A stretch of 51,274 bases of DNA from an uncultured Collinsella sp. (GTDB lineage: Bacteria > Actinomycetota > Coriobacteriia > Coriobacteriales > Coriobacteriaceae), in contig CAKTUC010000003.1 of the NCBI GenBank assembly GCA_934617135.1, positions 1 through 51,274 of the forward strand, in the 5' to 3' direction. Positions within the stretch are counted from its first letter, which is position 1. Every line of letters starts with the position of its first letter. Below the pieces are notes generated by a model. It saw only the letters and a program-made list of their open reading frames with translations, searched no databases and had not been told where the DNA came from. Of this stretch, positions 35,147 through 43,958 are shown one piece after another. A program made the translations under genes and the position numbers.

Positions 35147-36499
35147 CTACTCAGCAGCGCCGAGCACATTCACGGCTGCAACAAAAGCTGCAACCTGCTT
35201 GTCATCCATCTGCGTGGCCAAACGCCCCACGGGCTCGTCGTAGGCAAACTGCACTTTATCGATAAAGCAATCCCAAGCACGCTCGTCCACACGCACGGCG
35301 GTCTCGCAATACTGGCTGAGCTTTTTGAGTCCATACCAAAACGCACTCACATGGCGCACGGGATCCTCGTCCAGCACGCCATCGTAGCGGAGCCCGTTAA
35401 ACTCGCGCATGCGCGCCACGGCAACCTCGAGCGAGTCGCCGCCGTCGGCCGAAGCCTCGTCCACAAGCTCGGGAATCGCAACTTCGCGCCGAACATTGTG
35501 CCTGGTAGCACCGTCATACTCGCCCACCAACACGTCTTCGTCAAACCGATCATCGTAGTCGAAAAAGCTACTGCCGCGGCAAATCCCATGCGGCGAACCG
35601 GCACCAAAGGCACAGAACAACCCGCCGTCGGTAACAACGCGCCTATAGGTCTCAAACGACTTCTTAACCTGAGCGAGCAACTCGGCAAGCACCCCGGCAT
35701 CGCACCCCGTCTCGCACGTAATGCAAACAAGCCCCGGCAACGATACCGGCTTCACCGTGCTCCCTGCAACTCGGGCAGCGCGTTCGGCCCGATACGCTTG
35801 GGCTGCCAAGCGCGCTCGCTGCGCAGCGCCGCGCACATTAGTAAGCTCGCACTCCAGCGCCACATCGCCAGCCACATCGCTCGCAAACGTGTCAGCACCC
35901 TGCGGGCCGGTCGCACTCAGCTCGGACTCAAACGTCGCTGTGATCATGCCGGCAAGGTCCGTTGTATCGGCGGCGCAACGCAGCTGCTCCAGCTGCGTGC
36001 ATAGCAGATCGGCATCCAAGGGTGCGGCATCCACAACGCGCACGTCACTCAGACGCGCCGCGCCCTGCAACACCAAAGCCCCCGCAGCATCGTATGCCGC
36101 ACGAACCCTGTCCGCCGTATTGGCACGCAGCTTTACCTCGATAAACGCAAGCGTCTGCTCCAAGCGGGCCAACAGCTCGGCCTTGTCCTCCATACGCAAA
36201 AAGGCAGCGTAGCGCCGCTCCATCTGCAACGGGCCCACAACGCCTACCTGCTTGCGAGCGCGCGCAAGAGAATCAAATTCAACGCGGCGTACATACCCGT
36301 CAACGGCCTTCACGGCAGACTCGCGCGCAGCACGCTCGGCGGCCTCGACGCCCCCGATCACGCCCAGCAGCTCGCGGGAGCGCGCCTTGCGCAATAACTC
36401 CCCGCGATCGTACTGCTCAAGCGCCGTCTGACGCTTTGCTACCGACTCAAAGCCAAAAAGCTCATCGAGCAGCTCACCAACAGAACGCTCTTCTATCAT
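35147..36499 (-). CDS. Unrecognised 450-residue protein downstream of brxL
   Basis: No known domain is visible. The first 200 residues are Ala/Arg/Glu/Leu-rich and look helical (MIEERSVGELLDELFGFES, ARARKQVGVVGPLQMERRY). The C-terminal half is more globular, with a CITCETGCDAGV cysteine cluster near residue 260, GGLFCAFGAGSPHGICRGSSFFDYDD and a DEDPVRHVSAFWYGLKKLSQYCE stretch. It may bind metal, but this is inference. GAGGAGG lies 7 bases before the ATG. It lies 93 bases after brxL on the same strand, with a 14-bp hairpin between them, so it is a candidate accessory gene of this BREX cluster. Confidence 0.7.
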   Translation of the reverse strand: MIEERSVGELLDELFGFESVAKRQTALEQYDRGELLRKARSRELLGVIGGVEAAERAARESAVKAVDGYVRRVEFDSLARARKQVGVVGPLQMERRYAAFLRMEDKAELLARLEQTLAFIEVKLRANTADRVRAAYDAAGALVLQGAARLSDVRVVDAAPLDADLLCTQLEQLRCAADTTDLAGMITATFESELSATGPQGADTFASDVAGDVALECELTNVRGAAQRARLAAQAYRAERAARVAGSTVKPVSLPGLVCITCETGCDAGVLAELLAQVKKSFETYRRVVTDGGLFCAFGAGSPHGICRGSSFFDYDDRFDEDVLVGEYDGATRHNVRREVAIPELVDEASADGGDSLEVAVARMREFNGLRYDGVLDEDPVRHVSAFWYGLKKLSQYCETAVRVDERAWDCFIDKVQFAYDEPVGRLATQMDDKQVAAFVAAVNVLGAAE

Positions 36500-36538
36500 G
36501 GCAAGGCCTCCTCACGCGCTGCGCGTCAACATGCCCGC

Positions 36539-36578
36539 GGGCTTGCGTGCGCATCAAACGTCTCGCGCACGCAAGCCC
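36539..36578. promoter_or_regulatory. 14-bp hairpin between brxL and the next gene
   Basis: GGGCTTGCGTGCGC (36539-36552) pairs perfectly with 36565-36578 around a 12-base loop. There is no T run on either strand, so it may be a partial attenuator or an RNA-processing or stability element rather than a full terminator. Confidence 0.6.
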
Positions 36579-36592
36579 ACACGCTCGCACCC

Positions 36593-38932
36593 CTACAGAT
36601 CCAACGCCTTTTTCGCAGCATCGACCGGGTCGCCATCCATGTAGAACACCGGGCTCAACCCCGAGATAATCTCGGACGAAACGCTCTGCAGGCCCGCGAT
36701 GGCGCTCAGCGGCAATATCACGCGCTTGGCACCGGCGTTTTTGGCCACGCGCATAATGTCCTCGAGCCCGCGAATCTCGTCCATAGAACCCGACATGCGC
36801 AAGATTCCCGGAACCGCCAGCGCGGGCATCACCGGGCGGTTGCACGCCGCGGAACACAAGCCCACAAACTCGGCGAGCGAAACCTCCTCGGACAGGCCCT
36901 TGCTCTGCAGGTCGTTGTAGAACAGCAGGTAATCCTTGGAGCCAATGTGCATGCCCGGCGCCACGCGGTTCGCCAGGTTCACAAAGTTGTCGAACGCGGC
37001 CTCCAGCGTATCGCGCACCGGCTTGTTAAAGGCAACACCCTCGTGCTTAAACTTGCACTCGCCGGCAACAGCCTTGTTCTCGAGCTTGTACACGGCAACC
37101 TCGCCGCCCTGCGACCTGCCCACGCCAAACACGTGACCGGACAGCAGCGGCCCGTCGGGGATCAGCGTGTCCTCGGACTGCTCGGGCACGCGCACCACAT
37201 GCACGTCCTGCGGGTTGTCGGCATCCATATAGCCCAGGTTGACATCGATAAACTCGACGCCCGCCATAATCTTGAGCTGCTCCTTTACGCGGCGACGGCC
37301 CTCGATGGCGTAGTCCAGCAGCCAGCGCACGTCGTCCTTGTCCATGGCCTCGTCGGGGAACAGCAGCTTGGCCAGGCCGCTAAAGGTCTTGCGCACGGCA
37401 ATCTCGTCGCGCTTGTTAAAGTCGCTGTTAAAGCGGAAATAGCGGTCGATGTGATGCGTAAAGTCCTTGCGGCGCATCTCCTTGCAAAACTCCGACAGGC
37501 AGTCGGTGATCAGGCCGTAATGCCCGGTCAGCAGGCTCGAGCGCATCTTGGGAATCTCCCAGCCCGGCAGGTAATAGTGGATACGGTCGAAGAAAGCCGA
37601 ATCGTTGTTAAACTCCGGCGGGAACGGATCGAACAGGTGCGTGGTCTTAAGGACGTTTTGCACGGTGTCGTTGATGTTGCCCTCAAAGACCATGGAGGCG
37701 TCGGCGTTAATCTGGTCGCGACCGCGCGCATAGCTGCCGCTCGCCATGTAATCCTTCATGATCTGCACGGCGTTGGTGTCCTTAAAGCGCATGCCGGCGA
37801 CCTCGTCGAACGTCACGCAATCCCAGTGGCCCACCAGGCCCACGCGGTCGGCGCGCATGGAGTTCATGCGGCCGAACAGGTTGGCCGTCGTGGTCTGGCC
37901 GCCCGAAAGCAAAATGGCGTAGGGCGAGACCTCTTTGTAGATGTGGCTCTTACCGGTACCGCGGGGACCTAGCTCGCACAGGTTGTAGTTGCGCTCGATA
38001 AGCGGCACCATACGCTCGATAAAGTGCATGCGCTCCTTCTCCGAAAGCTCGCTGGGCTCATAGCCGGCCGAGCGCAGCAGCATGTTGAGCCACTCGTCGC
38101 GCGAGAAATACTGGCGTTCTTCGACCATAGCATCCAGGTCCAAGTTGGGCATCTGGATGGGCGTGAGCGAAGCCACGCTAAACGGAGAGTCCTCGGGCCC
38201 GCGCTTCTTACGCTTGGCCTTGGAGCGGCGCGGCGCATCGTCGCCAAAGACCTCCATGCCAAACTCGTCTTCCTCATCCAAGGGATGACGATACTCGATG
38301 CTCATGATGCACCAAATGCCGCCCTGCAGAATCTTGGAATAATCGCGCACGTACTCGGCCGGCATCACAAACGGCTCGATGGTCAGGTTGGCAAACGACG
38401 CCACATAAATGTCTTTGTACTCGTCGAGCTTGGCCGTCACCTTGTCAATGATGGTAAAGCGGCCCAGCTCACGGATCTTGGACTTGATGCGCTCGGACTC
38501 GTCGGGGCGCACGTAGTTATCGGTGAGGATCCTGCGAATGCGCTCCAGACCCTCCGCCACAGCTTCCTCGTCGTCGGTTGAGCAGTACATGCCCAGCAGG
38601 TACTCCAGCACAAAGGTGGGCACGTTGGCGCCGCGCTTCATAAGGGCCGTCAGGTCCTTGCGCACGATCTTGCCGCCAAAGTGCTCGAGCAGCTTGCCGT
38701 CCAGCCCGTCCATGTCGTAGCCCTCATCCTCGGGTTCCTCGGCAACAGCCTGGGCATAGCCATCGGTCGAGGATTCGCCCTCGGCGGGCTCGGCAGTCGC
38801 TGCATCCTCAACGGGAGCAGCAGCCGCCGGCTCCGGGGCAGGCGCGACGGCCTCAGCCGCCGCATCCTCCGCCGGCGCGCTCACATCAATCGAGGGAACT
38901 TCCCACAGGTCGTCGTCATGGCTATCAAACAT
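36593..38932 (-). CDS. brxL: BREX protein BrxL (Lon-like, MCM-like AAA+)
   Basis: A 779-residue BrxL, a hexameric AAA+ ATPase with a Lon-like C-terminal domain that is needed for phage exclusion in type 1 BREX. After an unusual 65-residue Ala/Glu/Pro-rich N-terminus it shows VLEYLLGMYCSTDDEEAVAEGL, the Walker A GPRGTGKSHIYKEVSPY near residue 322, VTFDEVAGMRFKD (Walker B) and LFDPFPPEF. The C-terminal Lon-like part (DYLLFYNDLQSKGLSEE to AVPGILRMSGSMDEIRGLEDI) covers residues 640-775. The start ATG at 38932 follows AGGAG by 8 bases. It starts 11 bases after the pglZ stop, so the two are translationally close. Confidence 0.93.
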   Translation of the reverse strand: MFDSHDDDLWEVPSIDVSAPAEDAAAEAVAPAPEPAAAAPVEDAATAEPAEGESSTDGYAQAVAEEPEDEGYDMDGLDGKLLEHFGGKIVRKDLTALMKRGANVPTFVLEYLLGMYCSTDDEEAVAEGLERIRRILTDNYVRPDESERIKSKIRELGRFTIIDKVTAKLDEYKDIYVASFANLTIEPFVMPAEYVRDYSKILQGGIWCIMSIEYRHPLDEEDEFGMEVFGDDAPRRSKAKRKKRGPEDSPFSVASLTPIQMPNLDLDAMVEERQYFSRDEWLNMLLRSAGYEPSELSEKERMHFIERMVPLIERNYNLCELGPRGTGKSHIYKEVSPYAILLSGGQTTTANLFGRMNSMRADRVGLVGHWDCVTFDEVAGMRFKDTNAVQIMKDYMASGSYARGRDQINADASMVFEGNINDTVQNVLKTTHLFDPFPPEFNNDSAFFDRIHYYLPGWEIPKMRSSLLTGHYGLITDCLSEFCKEMRRKDFTHHIDRYFRFNSDFNKRDEIAVRKTFSGLAKLLFPDEAMDKDDVRWLLDYAIEGRRRVKEQLKIMAGVEFIDVNLGYMDADNPQDVHVVRVPEQSEDTLIPDGPLLSGHVFGVGRSQGGEVAVYKLENKAVAGECKFKHEGVAFNKPVRDTLEAAFDNFVNLANRVAPGMHIGSKDYLLFYNDLQSKGLSEEVSLAEFVGLCSAACNRPVMPALAVPGILRMSGSMDEIRGLEDIMRVAKNAGAKRVILPLSAIAGLQSVSSEIISGLSPVFYMDGDPVDAAKKALDL

Positions 38933-38943
38933 AGGACACACTC

Positions 38944-41625
38944 CTAAAAACCAAAGTCAGCAACGGGGGCAAACGAAACGGCGATGGTGTACGTCTCGCG
39001 CCAAACGATCTTGCCCGACTGGGCGTCGCGGCAAACCAGCAAATGCGACGAACCGGACCCAAACGACGCGCCCGTCTTGAGCGTAAAGCGCGCCTCGGTC
39101 ACACGGTCCTGCGGGTTGGGCGAGGTCATGTCCGCATGCACGCGGGCAACGTCGCTCACCTCGTTGCCGGTCTCGTCGGTAAACACCAGCTCGTACTCGC
39201 ACGGCAGCACCTTGCCCGTAGCGGCCTCCTCCTGCAGCAACTTAATGCCAAACAGCGAGTTGGTAACGCGACGGCTCTCGCTGAGCACGCGCAGCTTAGC
39301 GGTTTGCGTGTCGACAAATTCCTTTGAGGACGCGCTCAGGCGGCGATACCCGACCACCGGCACCACGAGTTCCTGCAGGCTTACGCCTCCATGCACGTAG
39401 CGCTTGGTGCCGCCGGGCCGCCTGTAGTGCACAATCCCGCGCGGGGCCAAGCCAACGTAGCCGCCGCCCGGCACCACATGGTCCATGTTCATGGCCAAAT
39501 ACGGGCTGCCGTCCGCGCCGTTGGTGATATCGGCCAAGGCATCGCCCAGGGCGACCACCGCATGGCGCTTCCCAAACAGTACCGGGTCGTCGGGAAGGTC
39601 GTTCTTGCCCAGGAACAGGCATTCCGGCAGCTCGTTGGCCGTATACAAAAAGCCGTGATCGGACGTAATCGTCACACGGGCGCCCGGCGCGTCGGTGCAC
39701 ACGCGCTTGGCAATCGAGACCAGCTCATCCACGCTCTCGGCGCATGCATCAAACACGTCGCTTTCGGTGGCGAGCTTCTCCCCCGTCGCGTCGATCTTAT
39801 TGTGATACAGGTACACGATCTCGCTGGACTTGAGCAGCTCCTTGCGCTCGGCCGCAGACATATCCAGATACGCCGCGGCACTCAGGGCGCGACCCGTAGG
39901 CGCGGCCGCCTGCAGCACCGCCTGACGCTCGACCGTAGAGCCCGTGGGCATGCCATCGAGCAGCACAGCGCCCGTTTCCACGTTGAGCGTCATGACCTGA
40001 TGCGGCAACAGCGCCGGCATGCCCATCTCGGTAATGGAGGGGAACATCGCCTGTACGCTGCCCATGCGCACCTCGCCGCCGCGTTCGCGCTCCAGGGCGG
40101 CCGCCACGTCCTGCGCCACCTCGTAGCGCAGCGCATCGCTGATCAGGACCACCTTGGCCTTGGCGCTTCCGACATACGTGGGCAGCGTCTCCCAATAGAA
40201 CAGGTCCTGGCGGGCGACGCCCTCAACGTAACCGGCATCGCGCCACTGCGCCTGGGCGGCGTTGGCCCAGCACGCGTTGCTCTCGGTCAAATACCAGTTA
40301 ACGTAGTTGTTCTCGGCCCATTCAACCGCGCGACGCTCGGGCTCCTCCAGCGTGTCGACGCCACGCAGCTTGCAGTGCTCGTTGGCCTGACGCAGCGCGC
40401 GATAGGCGGCATCCATGCGCCACCAATCCGTGGTGTAGGCCTCCCACACCTCGGTGGCCTGGGCAATATGGAACCCGCCCGAATGGTCGCGCTTAAAGGC
40501 AGCCATATCGGCCAGCGCCAAAAGCACCTGGTAATAGCAGGCGACATCGTCGTACCAGCACAGGTCGCGACGGGTCGAGGCAACACGACGCGCCTCGTCA
40601 ACGCGATCGGCGCCTTGCGCCAGCGAGGCGAGCAGGTCGCTCAGAATGGCCTCGTCAACGCACGGGAACACATCCAAGCGCAGTAGGTCGTCGGTAGACA
40701 GCCCGCTAAACACATGGCGAAGGCCGCACGCGTCCTGGACCAGCTCGCAAATCTCGCGCAGGTCGTCGGCAGCAGCGGCATCGCCCGCCCACTCGCGGAC
40801 GACGGCGATGCAATACGGCGCATAGGCAGGCGCAATATGGTTGGAGAGCTTTTGCAGCGCGGTCGTCGGCACCAGCGATGCCGAGGCTGTCAGCAGCACG
40901 TGGGCGGCAAAATCCTGCAGCGAATCGCGCTCGAACAGCGCCCCCTCAAAACCCGTGCGCTGACGCACAAAAGCGGCAAGGCTATCGGCAGCCTCGAACT
41001 TTTGCGCCAGCTCCGCCAGTACCTCCGGGCCATCGTGCAGCAGCATAGTCAGGCACGCACGCACGATAAACGGCATGGTGGCGGCACTGGGATCGGAGCC
41101 GCCAAACATGGCAGCCAGCAGGCCCAGCTCAACATCGGCCGCACACGCAGGTGCGGGCATGCACTTGGAAAACTTGGCAACGCGACCCTTGGCGGCAAAG
41201 AACGACTTATGCGCCTGCAGCGCCTTGCGAATATCCCGCGCGTTCGAGGCCCCCAGCTGGTCGGCCAGCAGCGACAGATAATCAGCCGAGAACTGATCGG
41301 CATACAGCTCAACATCGGCCAGCCAATCGCCCTCGAGGCTTCCACGCCCCTGCTGGCGATACACCAGCAGGTCGCTCGTGATGTCCTCGCGTGCGATCAG
41401 GCGCTTGGCCTCAAACATGTGCCCGTCGCAGGCTTCAACAAAGCGTACCGGGCGCGGCAGGCGCTGCTCTATCGCATCGCCAAAGCCGCACTCGGCAAGC
41501 TCGGCAAACGTAGCGGCAAACTCGCCCTCCGCGTCGTGCCACACAACCACGCGGCGCTCACGGCAATCGGACAACGGCTGTTCAAAGCGCGCCGCCAGCT
41601 CTTCAATTACATCGAACTTTGCCAT
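38944..41625 (-). CDS. pglZ: BREX-1 phosphatase-like protein PglZ, type A
   Basis: An 893-residue PglZ, the alkaline-phosphatase-superfamily core protein of BREX. The N-terminal region (DCRERRVVVWHDAEGEF) and LVYRQQGRGSLEGDWLADVELYAD match type 1 PglZ. The phosphatase-like domain shows VVLISDALRYE near residue 495, MFPSITEMGMPALLP and TITSDHGFLYT near residue 655, with the metal-binding Asp/His in SDHG. The C-terminus is a beta-rich domain. No strong ribosome-binding site. It lies 60 bases after the split pglX C-terminal gene and directly before brxL, the normal pglX-pglZ-brxL order. Confidence 0.93.
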   Translation of the reverse strand: MAKFDVIEELAARFEQPLSDCRERRVVVWHDAEGEFAATFAELAECGFGDAIEQRLPRPVRFVEACDGHMFEAKRLIAREDITSDLLVYRQQGRGSLEGDWLADVELYADQFSADYLSLLADQLGASNARDIRKALQAHKSFFAAKGRVAKFSKCMPAPACAADVELGLLAAMFGGSDPSAATMPFIVRACLTMLLHDGPEVLAELAQKFEAADSLAAFVRQRTGFEGALFERDSLQDFAAHVLLTASASLVPTTALQKLSNHIAPAYAPYCIAVVREWAGDAAAADDLREICELVQDACGLRHVFSGLSTDDLLRLDVFPCVDEAILSDLLASLAQGADRVDEARRVASTRRDLCWYDDVACYYQVLLALADMAAFKRDHSGGFHIAQATEVWEAYTTDWWRMDAAYRALRQANEHCKLRGVDTLEEPERRAVEWAENNYVNWYLTESNACWANAAQAQWRDAGYVEGVARQDLFYWETLPTYVGSAKAKVVLISDALRYEVAQDVAAALERERGGEVRMGSVQAMFPSITEMGMPALLPHQVMTLNVETGAVLLDGMPTGSTVERQAVLQAAAPTGRALSAAAYLDMSAAERKELLKSSEIVYLYHNKIDATGEKLATESDVFDACAESVDELVSIAKRVCTDAPGARVTITSDHGFLYTANELPECLFLGKNDLPDDPVLFGKRHAVVALGDALADITNGADGSPYLAMNMDHVVPGGGYVGLAPRGIVHYRRPGGTKRYVHGGVSLQELVVPVVGYRRLSASSKEFVDTQTAKLRVLSESRRVTNSLFGIKLLQEEAATGKVLPCEYELVFTDETGNEVSDVARVHADMTSPNPQDRVTEARFTLKTGASFGSGSSHLLVCRDAQSGKIVWRETYTIAVSFAPVADFGF

Positions 41626-41685
41626 CTAACAATCCCACTGTCATACCGGTCAAAACAATTCGCGTAACGCGTAATCACGTGTGCA

Positions 41686-42654
41686 TTATTTTATCTTTGC
41701 CAGCACATCCTGGAACTTGGCATAGTTGACCTTTACGCCGTCGTCCAGGTCGATCTTGATCATCTGGTCGGCCAGGTGATGTAGTTTTTCCTCGTAGGCG
41801 ACGGTCTCGGTCAGCTGGTCCTTAAGCTTTTTGATGCGCTTGGTCAGCGCGACCTTCTCGCCGCGCTCGGCCGTGGCCAGTGCGTCCTCGGCGTCGGCGA
41901 TCTGCGAGCGATAGCGCTCCTGTTGCTCGTGCACGTAGTCGGTACGAATACGCGCCAGCAGGTCGGGCGTGTAGCGGTGCATGTACACCAGGACCATAAA
42001 GCCGTTCTTTTTGCCCGAATCAAACAGCCAGTAGATGGGGCGCTTCTTGTACGTTTGGCAGTGGTCCTTAAAGAAGTCCTTCAAAAAGTAGGTACGGATG
42101 ACCTCGCGCGAGGTGCCCTTGCCGCCGAGCGCCTCGGCAATAAAGGCCAAGTTCTGTTCGAGCGTCTCCTCGCCGTACACGGTACGCACAAAGTCAATAA
42201 AATAGCGCACGATGTCGTCGTCGAAGTACTCGTCGTCGGTAATGGGCAGCACGTTGTCGCCATCGGGCATAAAGGTCACGTGATCGGGGTCGGGCATCTT
42301 GGCCAGATAGTCGGCGACCGTGGCACCCTGGTCGGCCAGGACCAGCCCGTCCACATCCAACGAGTAGCGGCCAAACATGCAGCCCACGGCATAGCTAATG
42401 AGCGAGGTGATCTCGTCGCGCTTGGTGCGCACGTACTTGTTGCCCTTATAGCTCTCGGGGATCTCGTCGGCGGTATCGAAGATGCGCGCCACCGACACGT
42501 ACTTGTCCTCGACCTCGATGGGCACCTCGCCCTCCATGTTGTAGATCTTGGCAAAGATTCGGTTGAGTTCCTCCTCGTTCGCGCGAAGCTGCTCAAAGCG
42601 AGCATTGACCTCGGCTTTGCGAGCCTCGTATTTATCGGCGAGCAACGTTGCCAT
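41686..42654 (-). CDS. pglX: PglX C-terminal domain encoded as a separate gene
   Basis: A 322-residue protein equal to only the last quarter of BREX-1 adenine methyltransferase PglX. It starts with EARKAEVNARFEQLRANEEELNRIF, runs through ISYAVGCMFGRYSLDVDGL and ITDDEYFDDDIV, and contains KKRPIYWLFDSGKKNGFMVLVYMHRY, the PglX C-terminal hallmark, then a coiled-coil tail. It has no methyltransferase motif. An in-frame TAA lies just upstream, so it cannot be read through from the main gene 7.6 kb away; its own ATG has only a weak GGGA. Whether it works in trans with the truncated PglX or is a remnant cannot be decided from sequence, but the frame is fully intact. Confidence 0.85.
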   Translation of the reverse strand: MATLLADKYEARKAEVNARFEQLRANEEELNRIFAKIYNMEGEVPIEVEDKYVSVARIFDTADEIPESYKGNKYVRTKRDEITSLISYAVGCMFGRYSLDVDGLVLADQGATVADYLAKMPDPDHVTFMPDGDNVLPITDDEYFDDDIVRYFIDFVRTVYGEETLEQNLAFIAEALGGKGTSREVIRTYFLKDFFKDHCQTYKKRPIYWLFDSGKKNGFMVLVYMHRYTPDLLARIRTDYVHEQQERYRSQIADAEDALATAERGEKVALTKRIKKLKDQLTETVAYEEKLHHLADQMIKIDLDDGVKVNYAKFQDVLAKIK

Positions 42655-42826
42655 ATCTCTATCCCATCCAATCAGGACCGATTAAAAGCCCAATAAAACT
42701 AGCTAAGTCAACACAGACAAGTCTACCCGACAGCAAAGCTCATAGCGCCCCATGCAGAGCATTCGCAGGCACCTTTTTGAGGGTACGCTCGTTACGGCCC
42801 AACCCCGCTTTGCAGCCAGCAAGTAT

Positions 42827-42895
42827 TAACTTACTCCACCAGCTCCCCCATTTGTTGAGCAACAAGTGCGAGCGGTAGCCATAGCGCCACGACCG
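42827..42895. repeat. Island-flanking 69-bp direct repeat, copy A
   Basis: A 69-base segment similar to 47769-47837, with a perfect 31-base core (42848-42878, starting CCATTTGTTGAGCAACAAG). Weaker similarity continues rightward (AAAACC-GCAGG near 42965 against AAAACC-TGCAGG near 47932). Between 42655 and 42979 no complete gene is seen. Confidence 0.8.
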
Positions 42896-42979
42896 CAGCA
42901 CCAAATCAAACAGCGCGAAGCGATACGGCCCGCCGTCTCATGGCAAGAGCGCATCGCATTTCCTAAAACCGCAGGCAGA

Positions 42980-43008
42980 TTGACGAACATGTGTTTGGTC
43001 ATTATAAT
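42980..43008 (+). promoter_or_regulatory. Near-consensus promoter of the RNA/DUF3800 module
   Basis: TTGACG (42980-42985), a 17-base spacer and a perfect TATAAT (43003-43008). It is the best promoter seen in the window. It predicts a start near 43015 on the strand opposite the BREX genes. Confidence 0.8.
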
Positions 43009-43014
43009 TTCTAC

Positions 43015-43106
43015 TTGAATAGACTCCTCGTCTCGTGGTACAAATAGGTTGGTACCCTCGAATAGAGGGACCTCCAAGAGCCGGGGGATGTCCCCCGGCA
43101 TTTTTT
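43015..43106 (+). ncRNA. DUF3800-associated structured RNA, copy 1
   Basis: Transcript predicted from the promoter just upstream. The conserved lead TGGTACAAATAGGTTG is followed by hairpin 1 (GGT-A-CCCTC, loop GAATA, GAGGG-ACC; 43051-43072), a linker CTCCAAGA, and hairpin 2 (GCCGGGGG with CCCCCGGC, 43080-43099) with a T run, which is an intrinsic terminator. Bases 43069-43077 (GACCTCCAA) are perfectly complementary to the DUF3800 ribosome-binding site at 43116-43124. Structured RNAs upstream of DUF3800 genes were reported in comparative surveys (DUF3800-I to -XI motifs); which motif this is, if any, I cannot tell. Confidence 0.75.
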
Positions 43107-43129
43107 ATGCGTGAATTGGAGGTCACCTC

Positions 43130-43807
43130 ATGAAGGAACTCTCGATCTTTATCGATGAATCCGGCGACGCGGGGCCTGTATCTAGGTACTACATAGTCAC
43201 GCTCGTCTTCCATGAGCAGGACGAACCTGTTGACCCTCATATCAATAGCTATGAGCAGCTCTTGAAAGATCAAAGTCTAGACATCATGCCATTTCACTTC
43301 GGACCTCTTTTGACCGGGCATGACGACTATAAATGGCAGGATATCCAACGGCGAAAAAAGCAACTTTCCGCCTTCACGATGCTTGTCCAGCACCTTCCCA
43401 TCACCTACCGACCCTTCATCTACGACAAGAAGCAAGGCCTTTACGAGCCGCAGAAGCTCTCCGAAAAGATTGAACGCGATGTTACGCTATTCCTCGCCGA
43501 CCACCTGGCGTACATACAGAGCTTTGACCACGTCAAGATCTACTACGACGGAGGTCAAAGCGTTGTAACGCGAGCGCTTCATGGTGCCATTGAGAAGGCA
43601 ATTTCCCAAAGGGCCACGGTTTATCGCGACGCTTCGCCTAGAACGTACCGCCTCTCCCAGGTCGCCGACTATATTTGCGGAATCGAACTCACGCTCCTTA
43701 AGTTCCAGAATGGAACAGCGACCAAAACAGACACGGAGTTCTTTGGCTCGATCACCCCATTCAAAAAGAACTTCGTTAAGAAGCTAAAGAAAAAGAGTCT
43801 CGATTGA
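43130..43807 (+). CDS. DUF3800 protein, putative RNase H-fold nuclease
   Basis: A 225-residue DUF3800 protein. The family signature FIDESGDAG is at residues 7-15, with later YYDGGQSVVTRALHGAIEKA (about 140-160) and RLSQVADYICGIE (about 182-194). These three acidic blocks are compatible with an RNase H-like metal-dependent nuclease, as suggested for the family; no activity is established. GGAGGT lies 6 bases before the ATG. The gene runs against the surrounding minus-strand BREX genes, has its own promoter, follows an RNA with a terminator and is followed by two more copies of that RNA. The target, and whether the RNA is regulator, antitoxin or guide, are unknown. Confidence 0.88.
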   Translation: MKELSIFIDESGDAGPVSRYYIVTLVFHEQDEPVDPHINSYEQLLKDQSLDIMPFHFGPLLTGHDDYKWQDIQRRKKQLSAFTMLVQHLPITYRPFIYDKKQGLYEPQKLSEKIERDVTLFLADHLAYIQSFDHVKIYYDGGQSVVTRALHGAIEKAISQRATVYRDASPRTYRLSQVADYICGIELTLLKFQNGTATKTDTEFFGSITPFKKNFVKKLKKKSLD

Positions 43808-43829
43808 GTCAACCATTCGCGCTGGAGCC

Positions 43830-43897
43830 ATGGTATAAATGGGTTGCGTTCCTTTATGGAAGGCAGTCAAGGGCCGGGGGATCCCCCCGGCATTTTT
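43830..43897 (+). ncRNA. DUF3800-associated structured RNA, copy 2 (diverged)
   Basis: Starts 22 bases after the DUF3800 stop. The lead TGGTATAAATGGGTTG differs from copy 1 by two transitions. Hairpin 1 has a different sequence but the same shape (TTCC, loop TTTAT, GGAA, extended by GC/GC). Hairpin 2 is GCCGGGGG-ATC-CCCCCGGC with a T run. The anti-ribosome-binding-site linker is not kept here. No separate promoter is visible. Confidence 0.7.
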
Positions 43898-43958
43898 GTT
43901 TTTACGTCAACCGTAAGTCGCGTGAAACGCCTCAAGTAGACCCGACGTGTGGCTTCTG

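Noticed and set aside
42826..43101. 91-residue minus-strand frame overlapping the DUF3800 promoter and RNA copy 1
   Set aside because: It covers the promoter, the RNA hairpins and repeat A in antisense and has no ribosome-binding site.
42655..43129. Insertion sequence or transposase responsible for splitting pglX
   Set aside because: No transposase, integrase or recombinase gene and no terminal inverted repeats are seen anywhere in 41686-51274.
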